From the NCBI GenBank assembly GCA_020201415.1, contig JAIVGW010000022.1, positions 1-7,106 of the forward strand: a DNA stretch of 7,106 nucleotides, read 5' to 3'. Below are positions 6,297 through 7,106 of this stretch, piece by piece (position 1 is the first letter of the stretch; every line of letters starts with the position of its first letter). The notes beneath the pieces were generated by a model that was not told where the DNA came from, searched no databases, and worked only from the letters and a program-made list of their open reading frames with translations. Made by a program: the position numbers and the translations under genes. Source of the DNA: Lentisphaerota bacterium (GTDB taxonomy: Bacteria > Verrucomicrobiota > Kiritimatiellia > JAAZAB01).

Positions 6297-6371
6297 TTAT
6301 GTTTTAGGGTGTTATGTGTTAGGGTCCTGGCCGAATTCGACCTTAAAACTTTAACACATAAAACCTTAAAC
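6297..6371. repeat. AT-rich imperfect inverted repeat with an internal 15-bp tandem repeat
   Basis: TTATGTGTTA (6312-6321) and TAACACATAA (6352-6361) pair perfectly over 10 bp. Allowing two G-U pairs, the stem runs without a break over 6312-6325 and 6348-6361, and an outer imperfect part reaches 6301 and 6371. The left side is a tandem pair, 6297-6311 and 6312-6326, matching at 13 of 15 bases. It is clearly more AT-rich than the genes around it. No T run follows on the plus strand. It may weaken read-through from copy 2 into the sulfatase, stabilise the upstream mRNA, or be a dispersed element. Confidence 0.65.
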
Positions 6372-6387
6372 AATGAAGTGATGATTC

Positions 6388-6403
6388 AGGAGGAAAAGTC
6401 TTG
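6388..6403 (+). promoter_or_regulatory. Ribosome binding site and TTG start of the sulfatase
   Basis: AGGAGG (6388-6393), a 7-base spacer and TTG (6401-6403). An in-frame TGA at 6374-6376 and the absence of any ATG or GTG between it and 6401 make this the only start that keeps the whole N-terminal strand of the sulfatase fold. Confidence 0.85.
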
Positions 6404-7106
6404 AAAGATGCTGGACAGCCTAATGTGGTGTTTCTGCTTGCGGACCAGTTGCGGGCATGCTCGTTGCCGTTGCATGGGGAAGCGCAGATTGCGACCCCCA
6501 ATATCGATCGTCTGGCTGGCGCCGGGGTGGTCTGCGACCAGGCGCTTTCAACGGCCCCGATTTGCACACCCTATCGCGCCATGCTGCTGACCGGAAGGCA
6601 CCCGCAGTCCACCGGGTTCGTCGGAAACTTCATCGGCATGCGGCATGACGAGATCAGCGTGGCGGACGCCTTTAAGGCCGCGGGCTATCGTACCGGCTGG
6701 GTCGGCAAGTGGCATCTGCAGGTTGGCGCCTGGCCCGGGGCGGGCATGCGGGAAGGCGCCGAAGGCGCGGGGTACATCCCCGCCGGACGGCCGCGCCTGG
6801 GGTTCGAATTCTGGCGCGGGTACAACTTCCACGAAACATATTTCAATGGCTGGGTGGATAAGGACGACTGGCGCAATGAAATCTGGGACGGATATGAGAC
6901 GCAGGCGTTGAACCGGTATGCCATGGAATTCATGGATCAGGCCGACGACCGGCCTTTCTGTCTGTTTGTCTCGCCGCATCAGCCGCACAAGACTTGTGTG
7001 GGTGCTTTCGCGCCGGAAGAATATTATCGCCGGTTGCCATCCCGTCTGGAACTGCCTGAGAACGTGCCGGACGCCTGCCGCGATGAAAGCCTGCAAGCCT
7101 ATCGCG
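6401..7106 (+). CDS. S1-type sulfatase, formylglycine-dependent (3' end outside window)
   Basis: First 235 residues of a type I sulfatase, which hydrolyses sulfate esters after a cysteine is converted to formylglycine. The maturation motif CTPYR (C55 to R59) fits C-x-P-x-R and is followed by AMLLTGR. The metal-site strand is NVVFLLADQLR (8-18) with D15. TPNIDRLA (32-39) and GKWHL (K103, H105) are further family landmarks, as is SPHQPH (191-196). The gene is open to the window edge, so about half of a usual 450-550-residue sulfatase is visible. Nothing precedes the first strand except MKDAGQP, so there is no signal peptide. This is unlike the two exported proteins upstream and suggests a cytoplasmic enzyme acting on imported fragments. 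No maturase gene is seen in the window. It lies 131 bp after copy 2, same strand, with its own strong Shine-Dalgarno; co-transcription is likely but not shown. Confidence 0.93.
   Translation, partial: MKDAGQPNVVFLLADQLRACSLPLHGEAQIATPNIDRLAGAGVVCDQALSTAPICTPYRAMLLTGRHPQSTGFVGNFIGMRHDEISVADAFKAAGYRTGWVGKWHLQVGAWPGAGMREGAEGAGYIPAGRPRLGFEFWRGYNFHETYFNGWVDKDDWRNEIWDGYETQALNRYAMEFMDQADDRPFCLFVSPHQPHKTCVGAFAPEEYYRRLPSRLELPENVPDACRDESLQAYR

Noticed and set aside
6307..6325. Telomere-like TTAGGGT units
   Set aside because: Only two imperfect copies occur, inside a bacterial intergenic inverted repeat; the resemblance is coincidental.

Overview
The window is a GC-rich bacterial stretch with an AraC-type regulator on the minus strand. 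Facing away from it on the plus strand are two tandem, paralogous, exported proteins of the DUF4838 type, followed by the first 235 codons of an S1-type sulfatase that runs off the right edge. Large exported DUF4838 proteins with CBM9-like tails, formylglycine sulfatases and short GTAGGGACG-type stem-loop repeats together suggest a PVC-group bacterium (Kiritimatiellota, Lentisphaerota or a planctomycete relative) specialised in glycan breakdown. That assignment is an inference from content; there is no phylogenetic marker gene in the window.

Layout. 1-105: three copies of a small stem-loop repeat, two in exact tandem and one inverted. 106-315: no gene seen. 316-1098 (minus): AraC-family regulator with a TTG start. 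1099-1363: compact divergent control region. It holds a possible regulator promoter, two 17-bp direct repeats set exactly 21 bp apart (an AraC-type operator layout), a possible forward promoter beside them, and in the regulator leader a 9-bp inverted repeat that can hide its own ribosome binding site. 1364-3796 and 3876-6269: the two DUF4838 proteins, each with a signal peptide, a glycosidase-like N-terminal domain, a DUF4838 core and a CBM9/DOMON-like C-terminal domain. 6270-6400: AT-rich imperfect inverted repeat. 6401-7106: sulfatase with the Cys-Thr-Pro-Tyr-Arg maturation motif, a TTG start and no signal peptide.

How it may work (inference): the regulator senses a small ligand, probably a sugar or oligosaccharide, and switches on the forward genes. 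The exported pair binds or cleaves a polysaccharide outside the cytoplasm. The sulfatase, apparently cytoplasmic, removes sulfate from imported fragments. The substrate is unknown. The two DUF4838 copies differ most in their C-terminal domains, suggesting division of labour on one complex glycan.

Three obvious start sites had to be moved. Both DUF4838 genes start at an internal ATG behind a clear Shine-Dalgarno sequence (1364 and 3876), and the regulator most likely starts at TTG 1098. The sulfatase start (TTG 6401) is fixed by an in-frame stop upstream and a strong Shine-Dalgarno.
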